A stretch of 64,000 bases of DNA from Cyathus striatus (taxonomy: Eukaryota; Basidiomycota; Agaricomycetes; Agaricales; Nidulariaceae), in NCBI GenBank assembly GCA_025738555.1, contig JAOVFP010000015.1:248001-312000 (forward strand), given 5' to 3'. This document shows, piece by piece, positions 12,701 through 23,217 of this stretch. The notes under the pieces were generated by a model, which was not told where the DNA came from, did not search any database, and saw only the letters and a list, made by a program, of their open reading frames with translations. Every line of letters starts with the position of its first letter. Position 1 is the first letter of the stretch. The position numbers and the translations under genes were made by a program.

Positions 12701-13475
12701 TATCTCGTTTTTTCATCCTGTAAGTCTGTTTATGTTCATTCCAATATTTCTTGTTTGACAGTGCAGCCTTTTTACCATTATGACAACCTGGTATACATGA
12801 GTTGTTTCCATGTCGAGTTACATTGGATACAGCACTGGTGTGTAACGGTGCTGTATAGTTTGGAAGACGAGTAGCATTGGCAACCTCTAGAGTAGCTTGT
12901 TGCTTTCTGGTCCTTCCTTTGGTCTTCTTTTTGTATGTTCTACCCATTTTAGTGTATCAGTACAACCAGTGATGCAGAGCCGAGATCCAGGAAGTGCAAT
13001 GAAGAGTGGAAAAGGTGTTTCTCAGGGGGTGTAGCTCTGTTCTGTTTTGATTCTGTTGCGCGCAACACCAACGCGACGCGTTCAAACACGTACTATGTGT
13101 ATTACATAAGCAATAAAAGGCTCGCAAATGTGCTCATCAGTAAGAACGATATTATAGCACACAGACTCATGGTACACAAAAGCTACTTAGGCATATATGA
13201 ACATACATACATTGTAAAGGAGATGTTCGAAGATTTTTATTTATTTAAGGCATATTCATAGATATCGAGCATGAATTGTCATCTTTCTGGCCCAATTTGG
13301 GAAATTGGGCTCGAAAACCACCTGCGCCTACCCCAAATATGTTCTAAATCCGGAATAATATAGGGAATAATGCCTGATTTGGAACCAGAATTTCGATTAT
13401 CCATAATCTGCGCAAATCTCAAAAAATGCAAACACATACAAACAAACTCTTGATCAGTGGTCATTGCGCCTCCCC
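9787..13475. mobile_element. transposase-bearing core with GGGGAGGCGCAA inverted ends
   Basis: GGGGAGGCGCAA at 9787-9798 is exactly inverted at 13464-13475. With flanking bases the match extends to 19 bp (AATTTATGGGGAGGCGCAA). The segment holds one large minus-strand gene with about 230 bp of 3' flank and about 530 bp of 5' flank. It could be an independent transposon nested in the larger one or simply its coding core; the lack of a clear direct duplication leaves this open. Confidence 0.5.
10015..12947 (-). pseudogene. coiled-coil DDE-type transposase-like gene, one in-frame stop
   Basis: Exon 1 is 12179-12947, a 50-bp intron is 12129-12178 (GTAAGA...TTTCAG) and exon 2 is 10015-12128; together about 960 codons. 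The N-terminus is basic with a possible metal site (SCIPGCHNGK), followed by a long coiled coil (residues about 80-175) and a conserved YLVSIGAAEKKVGAAIQEIG segment. Candidate catalytic acids sit in YSSDSTSHKHIEYESRHI (across the intron), GTSGDHAADQKKSHEIL and STNDVNEGGLGSYR. CCMHKDLNCVKGG also looks conserved. I know this family as widespread in Agaricomycete genomes, but I am not certain of its superfamily name, so transposase is an inference from the D...D...E pattern and the inverted ends. The only lesion is TGA at 11728-11730; everything else is open, so it is a recent casualty. Compatible with CGA to TGA or TGG to TGA. Confidence 0.65.
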
Positions 13476-13477
13476 AT

Positions 13478-14133
13478 AAATTAATATGCTATTATTTATA
13501 CAATGATTACTTATGATCACTTTTATATTTATTAGTATTAACTAGTAAGCATTACACACAATAATATGCTATTATAATATACCATGATCACTTATGATCA
13601 CTTCTACATTCATTAGTATTCACCAGTAGTCATTATGCACTATAAAACACTATTATAACATATCATGATCACATATGATCACTTCCACATTCATTAGTAT
13701 TAACTAGTAGTCATTACACACTATAATACACCATTATACTATACCATGATCACTTATGATCACTTCCACATCCATTAGTATTCACCAGTAGTCATTACGC
13801 ACTATAATATGCTATTACAACATACCATGATCACTTATGATCACTTATACATCCATTAGTATTCGCTAGTAGTCATTATGCACTATAATACACCATTATA
13901 TTATATTATGATCACTTATGATCCCTTTCACATTCATTAGTATTCATTAGTAGTCAATATGCCCTTTAATATCCATCATACACTATTATAATATCCAATG
14001 ATCACCTTTGATCACTCATACATTCATTAATAATAATGAATACCATTAGATTTTAGCAGTGATCATGGAAGTCAGGGATTTTGTGATCACTTTTTCATAA
14101 AACCTGGGCTTTTTATGATCCAAATGGCTAACA
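13478..14133. repeat. right arm: inverted copy of the 81-bp repeats
   Basis: This is the reverse complement of 6361-6938, with about seven units. It ends with the same segment around AAAACCTGGGCTTTTTATGATCC. The extra unit accounts for the longer arm. Confidence 0.75.
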
Positions 14134-15271
14134 CCCCTCATATACTAACAATCATGTATTCACAGGAATACACCAACATTCTGCTCCAACAGAACCACAA
14201 CTTGAGGTTGTTGAGGTTGTCTAAGTTGTTGGTCCAATAGAAGCATCTGGAATACACTTTCTGAAAGTCAGTGAATGGACATTGTAGCTGTTACTGCAGA
14301 TATAGAGCCCATATCTTTGGACAGTATGAAACTGCCTGATAGTGGAACTATGGATCTTATGTATGTGCTGCATTAGCTAAGTATTAGGACAATTGTGTTG
14401 CAGGTAACCGTCTTTGGATCCCCACGTCGGGGACTTCGCTCGTGCTTCATAATTTTAAACCTTTGGCTTTTGTTACAATGTATATAGACCGTACATATGT
14501 AGAACACATTTTATTCATCATAAAACTGTAAAACATCGGTAAAACATCAGTAAAAACGAAAGAAAGAAAATAATCATTACATTTACTACTGATATACAAC
14601 ATATACTATCAAAAACCTATCTCTCATACTAACACAATGCTCCATGCTGCCAAACAGTCTCCCATAGGCTTAGCTACATCTCCCTCTTGCTGTCATTTTG
14701 TGCTTCCCATACTGTTCTTCTAATACACATGTATGGTAACAGTCACCAATATAACAAAGAACTGACAGAAAGAGAGAATGAAAGAAAAAGGAGGATAAGA
14801 GGGGTGAAGCAAAACATATCGGCTTCCCAGTCCCCCTGCCTTCGACACCAAGCTGAATGATGCACTTCATGAAGGAGAGAAAACAGGTGGTGAGAGGCAT
14901 GACACTCAACAGTGACAGAACTTCATCAAATTCAGCACATGTACATATACAGATGAACGGCGGTGAGATGGGACTCAGAGACTCAAGAGGGACAGAGCAT
15001 CTGTCCATATGCCAGGAGACAAACAGCCACAAGATAGGAAAGACTCGAAAGCGATGAAGCTTCAAGTACATGAGAGGGGTATCAAGTCCCTATTGTCGAT
15101 ACATATTCCAGCAGATACAGTGGTGAGAGGGGATGAGACTCATGAGGGAGTTCTGTTCTCTGTAGCAGTGGTGGGAGGAAGACTCAAGGAGGACGGTACA
15201 TCTGCTTCTTCATCTGCACTGAAGCTTAATAGTTTCACATTCCTATTATGTATTTATCAGGCACATAGAAA
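14134..15271. other. unassigned sequence
   Basis: No supported gene. The stretch near 14415-14450 keeps a GATCCCCACGTCGGGGAC hairpin-like motif and several CpGs. Open frames around 14670-15446 show no recognisable domain. Confidence 0.35.
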
Positions 15272-15511
15272 ATTCCATGCACGCACAAAAGTGAGTGTGA
15301 TTGAGCGTGCCACACTCAAGGCCAAATTTTCATGTGCAACAGGTGAGTGTGTCATGCTCAAGATATATATTATAGTTGTAAAAGGCTTATTTATGAGTCA
15401 AATTAAATGTACATCGAATGTATATACTGGTATAGTCCTGTTGTAGTCATATTGTCATAGCAGGTAAAGTTTTTTAAGCAAGGTAAGCTCTCAGATGTTG
15501 AAGAATTGTTT

Positions 15512-15716
15512 TATATTTCATGCTCAAGGTTGAATGCGCATGCTCATTTTTCACATTCAAGGCATGAGCGTGCACACTCACATCACACTCAATATTTTAT
15601 TTCACGCTCAGGGTCTAAATTTCACGCACAGGGTCTAAACATTCATGCACAGGGTCGACATTTTTACACTCAAAGTCTGTTCCTTCACGCTCAAGGTCAT
15701 TAACTTCATGCTCATG
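15512..15716 (+). repeat. tandem TTCAYGCWCARGGTC repeats
   Basis: About eight imperfect units of 22-26 bp follow one another, each beginning with a CAYGCWCA core. They form the left arm of the enclosing palindromic element. Confidence 0.7.
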
Positions 15717-15738
15717 GATTTCAAAAAATTAAACACTA

Positions 15739-16842
15739 CAGTTGGGGTCATGCAAACACCACCAACTTTTTTGGTTGATTTTTTCCCACACCCACAATGC
15801 CTTCTGGCCTCCGAAAACCATTGGAATAGCATATTTCGAGGGTTTGCTTTTGATTTCCACGAGCCGATTTCACTCAAACCGATTTTTTGCATTTTTGACC
15901 CAAAAATTTGGCCATCACCGAAAAAAACAGGTAAAATCTCGAAAAAATCATTTTCGGCATCCTTTCATTAATCTAGTTATGATTCCGTAAAAATAATTCC
16001 CACCGGAGTACCGGTTCCCGCACTAAAAATGGCTAAGTAACTGGCCATACCCATAGTATACACTATGAAAAATGCCCAAAAATCCTTTATAATGTATTAA
16101 ATCTTGCTCAAATAGTTTATTGAGTAATATTGTGGTAGAAGCAGCAGAAATCTAAAACTTTGGTAGACTGCAAGTAAATACTATACTATTAAGATATATG
16201 TAACCAAGTAGTATCATATACTAATTGCTACAAACTTTAAAGTAACATTAGACAAACTATTTAATTCTTGACAAGTCATAGATTCATTATAAATACTATG
16301 TTGATGAGAACTTGTAACATTGACTCAATTTTGAACTCTGAGGTACCCATCAAAGATATCAAAGCAGCAACTAGTGGAGTAGACAATTGTCAATGCATTT
16401 ACTATTTAGTACCCTCTGTAGGGGTTCAGTGCGCACCAGGCTGACAGACTTGGTCAGCAACCTCTGATGTGTCAGCATGATGTGTGTCCTTTGTTTGGCA
16501 GTTAATTTAGAAATACTTGTTAGGGCATACTTATTATGTATGTAGTTATAAATTTGAGTAGTTTTGAGCCAAAAATTGGGTTTCCCGAGACTTGTCAATT
16601 CCCTCCTATACCATAATAGGTTTTTAATACAGTCCACAGCCTGACTCAGGTAGATTTGGACCCTGTAACATGTCAATTTTTTGGTCAAAAATTTTGGCCA
16701 ACCTATTTTCTCATGGGAATTTTCCGAAAACATCGTTTTTGGATGTTTCTGAGGTTGCTGATTCTGAATCTGAAGTCAGTTTGTGCCCAAAAATTCGCAT
16801 TGTCGAGATATAAAATTGGTGGTGTTTGTGTGACCCCAACTG
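15739..16842. mobile_element. 1.1-kb TA-flanked mariner-type element, non-coding
   Basis: Inverted ends starting CAGTTGGGGTCA and continuing to CAAACACCACCAA are flanked by TA at 15737-15738 and 16843-16844. The start CAGTTGRGG is typical of Tc1/mariner. No transposase remains. Related but distinct ends bound the mariner element at 32081-33702. Confidence 0.75.
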
Positions 16843-16884
16843 TACATTTATATTGTGGCTTTACTTATTAGATATTTGCACTCA

Positions 16885-17860
16885 ATCTATAGGTATCAGA
16901 ACATGCATGAGGGTGAATACAGCCTGAATAGTAGAGGATAAACATCATTATATGCTTGCACTCCAGATACACATGAGCCTAGATATAAATAATATACCAT
17001 GGCCCATGCATGAGCGTGATATGTATGAGTGTGAATATCATACCATTCAACCTTGCGCTATTGATCTCATTCCTGTCATTGATTTGTGGCTTGTACTATA
17101 TATACACTTGTTCTTCAATTATTACATCACTGTGCTCTAGATATACTAAATGGATTTATAGTATATTACAATCATGCTCACATGATCTATTTGATATACC
17201 ATTTAGATATGTTCATGCCATAGTACACCAAGTAATTAATATACAAGTTAGTTTATGTCACATAAAGAATATCCACACTCAATATTTCCCACTCACTGTC
17301 AAACAGAAACACGCATATATATTTTTTATTCATGCACAAGTTATACTATTATACAAGTAATATGCATGAGCATGATAGGTATCCCCTATCACACTCATGC
17401 TTAAACTCAAGTAAACCGAGTGTGAGCGTGAACATAACACACACACGCAAGTCATACAAGGCAAGCAGCAGCAAATATGCATGAATGTGATAGATATTCC
17501 TATCACACTCATGCTCAAACTTAACTAAATTGAGTGTGAGTGCGAATATAAGACTCATGCACAATTTATGGTAAATATGTGTGAGCGTGAATAGAAATAC
17601 TTATCACGCTCACTTTTAAACTTGATTGGCTTAGGCAAGAACAATAATATGATATTTAGTTTTTTTATGATAGACTGTATGAACATGCTACAGTATGTCC
17701 TTAAGATAATATTATATTGATAACAAGATATTACTTCTTACATATTGCTTCATGCTCACTTAAATCTTATTCACACTCATGTATATATTATTCATGCTCA
17801 GGGTCGAATTTCCACACACAGACCCTGAGCATGCACGCTCAACTCACACTCACTTTTGTG
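16885..17860. repeat. right arm of the CTCATGCTCA palindrome
   Basis: Units containing CATGAGCGTGATA and CACACTCATGCTCAAAC alternate on both strands. Two near copies of a hairpin unit (CTATCACACTCATGCT...) lie at 17380-17420 and 17485-17530. No gene seen. Confidence 0.5.
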
Positions 17861-17869
17861 CATGCCCTA

Positions 17870-19140
17870 AGGCTGCGCATGGATGGCTGGTATCCGAATA
17901 CCCACAGATATTATCCAAATTTAGCCTAATTCGGATGGGTCTGGATGATTTCCCATGGGTGTTTGGATATTTTTAGCTCATCCGGGGCACCCATCTAATT
18001 TTACTGTACTAGCTCAGGAACCTGGCCACATTAGCAGAAAATTCAAATTTGTTCATTCCAAAAAGCTGTACACTTAGAATTAAACACATTAACTAGATAT
18101 TAGACCTTGTATGGAATTATATAAGACTTAAACCATATTTTTTGAGGCACTCTGAGAGATGTTATGAATATTTTTGTCGCAAGACCTCAGGAAGTAGGAA
18201 AACCGGGAAACTGGCCACCCCTTAATAATAATTACCACGGCCTGTTTAGCAGCCAAACAGATTTTACGGCCGAAATATCATCTTTCTTCCAAGATTAGCA
18301 ATGGTTTGGATATTTGAAGCAATAGCTTGCATATTATATCCAACTAATGCTTTTAAAATATTAATATATATTTCTTCTACCTATAATGATTTTATACAGT
18401 GCTCTATTTGGTGTGTAGCATCCGAATATTTGATGTATTAGGATAATACAATGAGAACTAGAGGTTCAAGACATATCTGCAGTTTCCAAGCAAAGGAAAA
18501 CTGCTAAAGCTAAGGCAAAGCATAGATTGTAATGTATTTATTGTGTATATTCCACATTATAAATTTTGTAGCATAGATTTATCATGTAGGAAGGATACAG
18601 ACAGTTCAATATATACCTTGGAACTGTATCTTACTAGCACTCTTTCATGTAGATTGATGAGATAGAATAGAAATGAGTGGGAATGAGATTTCCAAACTGA
18701 TTCAAATGAATTCAGAGGGCTTTAAATTATATATATAGCCTGATTGTATGCTTTGGATGTACTGCATAATGTCACAGTGTTATCTTCTTTCCAAAGTGAG
18801 ATTCTGCATCTTAAGATTTAGCCTATTTTGGTTATAGCAGTCAACTATCTCTTGAATTTCTCTATGTACAGGAGAGCAACAGTCTAAATACTTACAAAAT
18901 ATATAAATACTATAGTAATGTACCCAACTGTATCAATAAATTGTACAAGTAGTTAATGTAGAAGCTGGAGAATGAGCCGTGACCAGATTCTGGGTTTGGC
19001 CAGCTTCCTGATAGCTGACAGTAGCATGGATTGGCATGGATGGGTGCCGAAATCTGTAATAATCATCAATCTGTATCCATATCCAGTGGATAGCCATAAT
19101 TCAGATTATGGGTTGTGGCGGATCGACCCATGCGCAGGCC
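17870..19140. mobile_element. 1.27-kb TA-flanked non-autonomous element
   Basis: GGCTGCGCATGGATGG at the left end is inverted at the right end as CCATGCGCAGG, with TA on both sides (17868-17869 and 19141-19142). The interior is AT-rich and non-coding. It sits immediately after the preceding palindrome. Confidence 0.65.
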
Positions 19141-19186
19141 TAGCATGCCCAGAATTTTCTTGCTGCCCATATTTATCAGCATGTAA

Positions 19187-19345
19187 CATGTGGGAAGAGT
19201 GTGACAGATGTGACAGATGGGAAAGGTGTGACATGAGTGACATATGGGAAGAGCGTGACAGATGTGAAAGATAATAGAGGTGTGACATGAGTGACATATA
19301 GGAAGAGTGTGACAGGTGTGACAGATAACAAAGGTGTGACAATCA
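19187..19345 (+). repeat. TGTGAC minisatellite
   Basis: Irregular 9-33-bp units (GTGTGACAGATGTGACAGATG, GGGAAGAGTGTGACA) repeat here. Same motif class as the arrays at 6939-9786, 22060-22830, 30913-31290 and 48250-49140. Confidence 0.75.
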
Positions 19346-19587
19346 TGGTTGTTATGCCCACTTTGATAGTAATTATGTCTACCAATGCTTAATAATCACC
19401 CATGATTACCATTGCATCTAGTAATATGTGAATATGCCCTTGAAACACTCAATGATCACCTATAATCACCTGAATAATCATTAGTATGAATAATAAGCAG
19501 ATTGATGATCACCATTAGATCTAGTAATAATAGATGAATATTCCTTTGAAACACTTAATGATCACATATGATCATATGATCAATTGC
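19346..19587. repeat. GATCAC-type repeats
   Basis: Units with CAATGATCACCTATAATCACC and TAGATCTAGTAATA resemble the block at 31300-31635 and the arms of the 6361-14133 transposon. No gene. Confidence 0.55.
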
Positions 19588-19865
19588 TGTATGTGTCACT
19601 CCCACACATGTCTCAACTGACTATCAACTGACTCTCACCTGACTCTCATCTGACTCTCAACTAAGTCTCAGAAGTCAGGTTAGACTCTCAACTGAGTCTC
19701 AAGAGTCAGGTGAGAGTCAGTTGAGACTTCTGGAATTGGTATTGGGCTTAGCTTGGATTCTTACCTGACTCACACCTGACTCTCACCTGATGTGTGACAT
19801 GTTGGAAAAAGTGTTTCTGACAAGTGTGGGAAAAAGTGTGACATGTTGGAAAAGTGTCACATATC
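19588..19865. repeat. GACTCTCAACT repeat block, copy A
   Basis: An array of CAACTGACTCTCACCTGACTC units ends in TATTGGGCTTAGCTTGG and then TGTGACATGTTGGAAAA units. Copy B at 21795-22130 has the same order of segments in the same orientation. Confidence 0.7.
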
Positions 19866-20508
19866 ATAGCCTTTGAAGCATGTACAGGATATATATGAAG
19901 CAAGTTCTGCAACAGGTTGAAGTAAACATGAAGCAAATACTACAACAGGATGAAGCAAGTATGAAGCAAATACTGCAACAGGTTGAAGCAATTTTGAAGC
20001 ATGTACAGGAAATATATGAAGCAAATGCTACAACAGGATGAAGCAAATATGAAGCAAATACTGCAATAGGTTGAAGCATGTACAGGAAATATATGAAGCA
20101 AGTTCTGCAACAGATTGAAGCAAACATGAAGCAAATCCTACAACAGGATGAAGCAATTATGAAGTAATTCCTACAACAGGATGAAGCAAATATGAAGCAA
20201 ATACTGCAATGGGTTGAAGCAATTATGAAGTAATTCCTACAACAGGATGAAGCAAATATGAAGCAAATACTGCAATGGGTTGAAGCAATTATGAAGCAAT
20301 TTCTACAATGGAATGAAGCAAATATGAAACATATACTGCAATGGATTGAAGCAATGTTGAAGCATGTATAGAAAATATATGAAGCAAGTTCTGCAACAGA
20401 TTGAAGCAAACATGAAGCAAACACATGACACAAATAGTGCAAACTGATGAAGCAACAATGAAGTAATCACTACAAATGAGGAAGCAAATCTGAACCAATC
20501 ACTGAAAT
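19866..20508 (+). repeat. 33-bp minisatellite, part 1
   Basis: Near-regular 33-bp units such as GAAGCAAATATGAAGCAAAT followed by ACTGCAACAGGTT repeat roughly 19 times. Read on the plus strand each unit encodes an 11-residue block of the type EANMKQILQQV, the spacing expected of a hendecad coiled coil. Stops and frame changes interrupt it, so no long frame survives. A solo LTR is inserted after 20508, splitting the array. Confidence 0.75.
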
Positions 20509-21171
20509 TGTCACGACCGTGCCCCTAGCCTGACTTGGCGGCGGAGTACGAGAGGGTGACTGCGGAGAAACGAGGGGTGAGTAATAGACGAAGGCGGAGA
20601 ACGATAACTCAGGGGGTAGGACTTCAGCTTCAGCTTATGTGCTGCGCCCCTGGGATTCCCGGTCCTGGATTTCGGAGTAAGGGCAAGCCCTTTGGAGAAG
20701 ACGAGAGACGGAAGACGAGAGGTGTAACTCAAGTCAGACGAAAGGGTGAGGACATAGTTCAATACGGAACTAAAGTCTAAGTACAAATCGAGTACTACTT
20801 AAATACTAGAGACTCGGAGTAAGTAAAGGCCGCTGGCCAAGGCCAGCGGAGAAGTACGGTCAGGGTAGGCGTACGTAGAATGAAGACTATAACTAATTAA
20901 ACATAATAAAACGCGTCGGAGAAGTGAGCGCGTATGGCGGTGTAAAGTAAAACAGATAGTGGCGCACTTAAGAATGATAAGTGACTCACTATGAGATGTA
21001 TACTACAATACTGAGGGGATAGCTCAGTAGAACGGAAGAAAGGAAACAAGAGTAATCTATGTACAGTAATCAGTATGTAATACTAAGAGCGTAATCAAAG
21101 TCCGGAGTAAACAAAGGGAAAGGCGGAGTAAGAGCATAGGGGTCTGGAGGTAGGCGATACAGGATATGACA
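20509..21171 (-). mobile_element. solo LTR of the gypsy family, minus orientation
   Basis: A TG...CA unit (TGTCACGACC...GGATATGACA, 663 bp) is flanked by a perfect 5-bp duplication, GAAAT (20504-20508 and 21172-21176). Its reverse complement shares blocks with the LTR at 24349-24958, including the stretch around AAGTCCAAGGGGCGCA, and CTCCG-rich sequence. It retains many CpGs. Confidence 0.85.
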
Positions 21172-21340
21172 GAAATACATGAAACAATTATGATGCAATT
21201 ACTGCAACAGGTTGAAACAATCCTGAAGCAACTACTGCACATCTATAAAGCAAATGACCCAACCCTGAAGCAGATACTGCAGTATAGTGAAGCAAATATG
21301 AAGCAATGACAGTAGGTGGTAGAAGCAGATATGAAGCATT
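21172..21340 (+). repeat. 33-bp minisatellite, part 2
   Basis: The array of 19866-20508 resumes directly after the LTR target duplication, with more diverged units (CTGAAGCAACTACTGCAC, CTGAAGCAGATACTGCAG). Confidence 0.7.
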
Positions 21341-21453
21341 CCCTGCAATAATGGACTGCAATGACATAAAGCTGTTTCATAGTTGCAGTTGCAGATGTCC
21401 AAGCACTTTTACTGCAATTGCAGTAATCTCATCGATAATGGCTGTCAGCACTA

Positions 21454-21849
21454 GTGCAGCCCCTTATCCCAAATGCCAGATCAAGTACAGTTGCAACCCT
21501 GAGTGCCATGCAGGTGTCAGATGATGAGGATGTGGAGGATAATGAAAGCTCTGAGGAGGAGGAAGTTGAAGTGCAAGTGGGTTTAACATCAGAGCTTCAT
21601 AAGAAATATATAACAGTGTCCAAATCATTAACAAAGGGCACAAGATCAAGAAGAAAGAAGGTTGATTTAGAAGAAGTGATGGATGATCTTATAAACACAC
21701 ACACATGCAATATTCCATGCCAGAAGATGCCAATAGAAGTGACATTTGGGGGATGTGAAATCAGTGAGTTTCTCAGCATCATTACACAATTTCCTGTATG
21801 TGTCACTCCCACACACATCTCAACTGACTATCAACTGACTATCAACTGA
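21454..21849 (+). CDS. hypothetical acidic/basic open frame, doubtful
   Basis: A 131-codon frame follows the 33-bp array. It has an acidic run (SDDEDVEDNESSEEEEVEV), then a basic patch (TKGTRSRRKKVDLEEVMDDL), and runs out into the GACTCTCA repeat. This composition resembles a nuclear-protein fragment, and together with the coiled-coil-like array upstream it may be the relic of one gene (coiled coil plus acidic tail). No family is recognised and the 3' end is repeat-derived. Confidence 0.25.
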   Translation: MQPLIPNARSSTVATLSAMQVSDDEDVEDNESSEEEEVEVQVGLTSELHKKYITVSKSLTKGTRSRRKKVDLEEVMDDLINTHTCNIPCQKMPIEVTFGGCEISEFLSIITQFPVCVTPTHISTDYQLTIN

Positions 21850-22080
21850 CTCTCATATAAGTATCAATAGTCTCACCTGACTCTCATCTGACTCTCAACT
21901 AAGTCTCAGAAGTCAGGTTAGACTCTCATCTGACTGTCATTTGACTCTCAACTGAGTCTCAAAAGTGAACTGAGAGCCTCATTAGAGTCAGCTGAGAGTC
22001 AGTTGAGACCTGAAATTAGTATTGGGCTTAGCTTGGATTCTTACCTGACTCTTACCTGACTCTTACCTAACTCCATGTGT
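21795..22080. repeat. GACTCTCAACT repeat block, copy B
   Basis: Direct copy of block A. It starts with the same TGTATGTGTCACTCCCACAC, and the same TATTGGGCTTAGCTTGGATT joins it to the TGTGAC array. Confidence 0.7.
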
Positions 22081-22830
22081 GACATGTTGGAAAATATTGG
22101 AAAAAGTGTGACATGTTGGAAAATGTTGGGAAAAGCATGACATGCTGGAAAATGTTGGAAAAGCGTGACATGTTGGAAAATGTTGGAAAAAGCGTGACAT
22201 GTGTGACAAGCGTGGGAAAAGTGTGACATATTGGAAAAGTGTGGCAAGTGTGATGGTTATGATATGTGACAGTTTTTCAAAACATGTCACATTTTTCCCA
22301 CGCTTGTCACACATGTCACGCTTTTTCCAACATTTTCCAACATGTCACACTTTCACACATGTGTGACAATAGAGTCTAGGTACAGCTTAGTTTCCCAGCA
22401 TATTATACTTTTCCAACATTTTCCAGCATGTCACACATGTCACACTTTTTCCAGCTTTTTCCAACATTTTCCAACATGTCACGCTTTTTCCAACATTTTC
22501 CAGCATGTCACGCTTTTTCCAACATTTTCCAGCATGTCACGCTTTTCCCAACATTTTCCAACATGTCACACGACAAGATGTGTCACACATGTCACGCTTT
22601 TTCCAACATGTCACACCTTTCGAACATGTCACGCTTTTCCAGCATGTCACACTTTTTCCAACATGTCACACATGTCACACATTATGTGTGAGGACTGTGG
22701 GAAACTATAGTCTAGGTAAGTGTGATGACTGTGCACACTTGTCCTAGTGTATCATTCAGGAAGTCCACTTTTTTCAACATGTCACACATGTCACACATTG
22801 TGGCATGTGTAATGACTGTGGGAAACTATA
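22060..22830. repeat. palindromic TGTGACATGTTGG array
   Basis: Units of TGTGACATGTTGGAAAATGT run to about 22260. From there their reverse complement (CACGCTTTTTCCAACATTTT) continues to about 22680, giving a palindrome centred near 22265. Its right side carries GTGACAATAGAGTCTAGG and GACTGTGGGAAAC, both also present at 49130-49200. Confidence 0.75.
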
Positions 22831-22859
22831 GTGATCACATGGAATCTACATGGAGTCTA

Positions 22860-23180
22860 TTTTACACCAATAACTCATACAAATTTAATTGATAGTCAGA
22901 TGATAGTCAGGTGAAATTGTATCAATCAACTCTCAGATTAGTATCTGATACCAGATTGAATAAGAGTAAGCTAATAGTAAGGTGAGAGTAAGGTGAGACT
23001 AGCAATATTCTAATTTTGTATGTAATTATAATCTGACTATCAACTGACTCTCACCTGACTCTCAAAACTCTCACCTGAGTCTCATCTGAGTCTCAACTAA
23101 GTCTCATCTTACTATCAATCTACTCTCTGATACTATCAACTGACTCTCAACTGACTCTCTGATAGTCAGTTGAAACATGT
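22860..23180. repeat. GAGTC-type array, right flank of the palindrome
   Basis: Imperfect ACTGACTCTCACCTGACTC and complementary GATAGTCAGGTGA units. They complete the layered arrangement on the right of the TGTGAC palindrome. Confidence 0.6.
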
Positions 23181-23217
23181 GGCTAAGTGTCACAACCTCA
23201 CAATTTCTTGTTGTATT

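Larger units (their letters stand above)
6361..14133. mobile_element. 7.8-kb composite transposon with long inverted ends
   Basis: The left arm (6361-6938) and right arm (13478-14133) are inverted copies, from the terminal TGTCAGCC / GGCTAACA through the shared inner stretch around GCATATTAATTTAT. Both arms are made of about 81-bp repeats, each centred on GTGATCATAAGTGATCAT. Between the arms lie a palindromic minisatellite block (6939-9786) and a transposase-like gene on the minus strand. The simplest reading is one autonomous transposon whose left inner side later received the palindromic block. No clean target duplication is visible at the outer ends. The terminal motif recurs, inverted, at 31628-31635. 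Confidence 0.65.
15272..17867. mobile_element. 2.6-kb palindromic element of CTCATGCTCA repeats
   Basis: The outer ends are inverted copies (GCACAAAAGTGAGTGTGA near 15281 against its complement near 17845-17862). Each arm is a loose array of units such as TTCACGCTCAGGGTC, clearest at 15512-15716 and 17750-17860. A TA-flanked element is inserted in the middle. Non-autonomous; no coding potential of its own. Confidence 0.55.

Noticed and set aside
19864..20498. Minus-strand Cys/Phe/Ile-rich open frames over the 33-bp array (for example 19864-20442)
   Set aside because: They are the antisense of the minisatellite. The plus-strand reading has the coiled-coil periodicity, and neither strand keeps a continuous gene.
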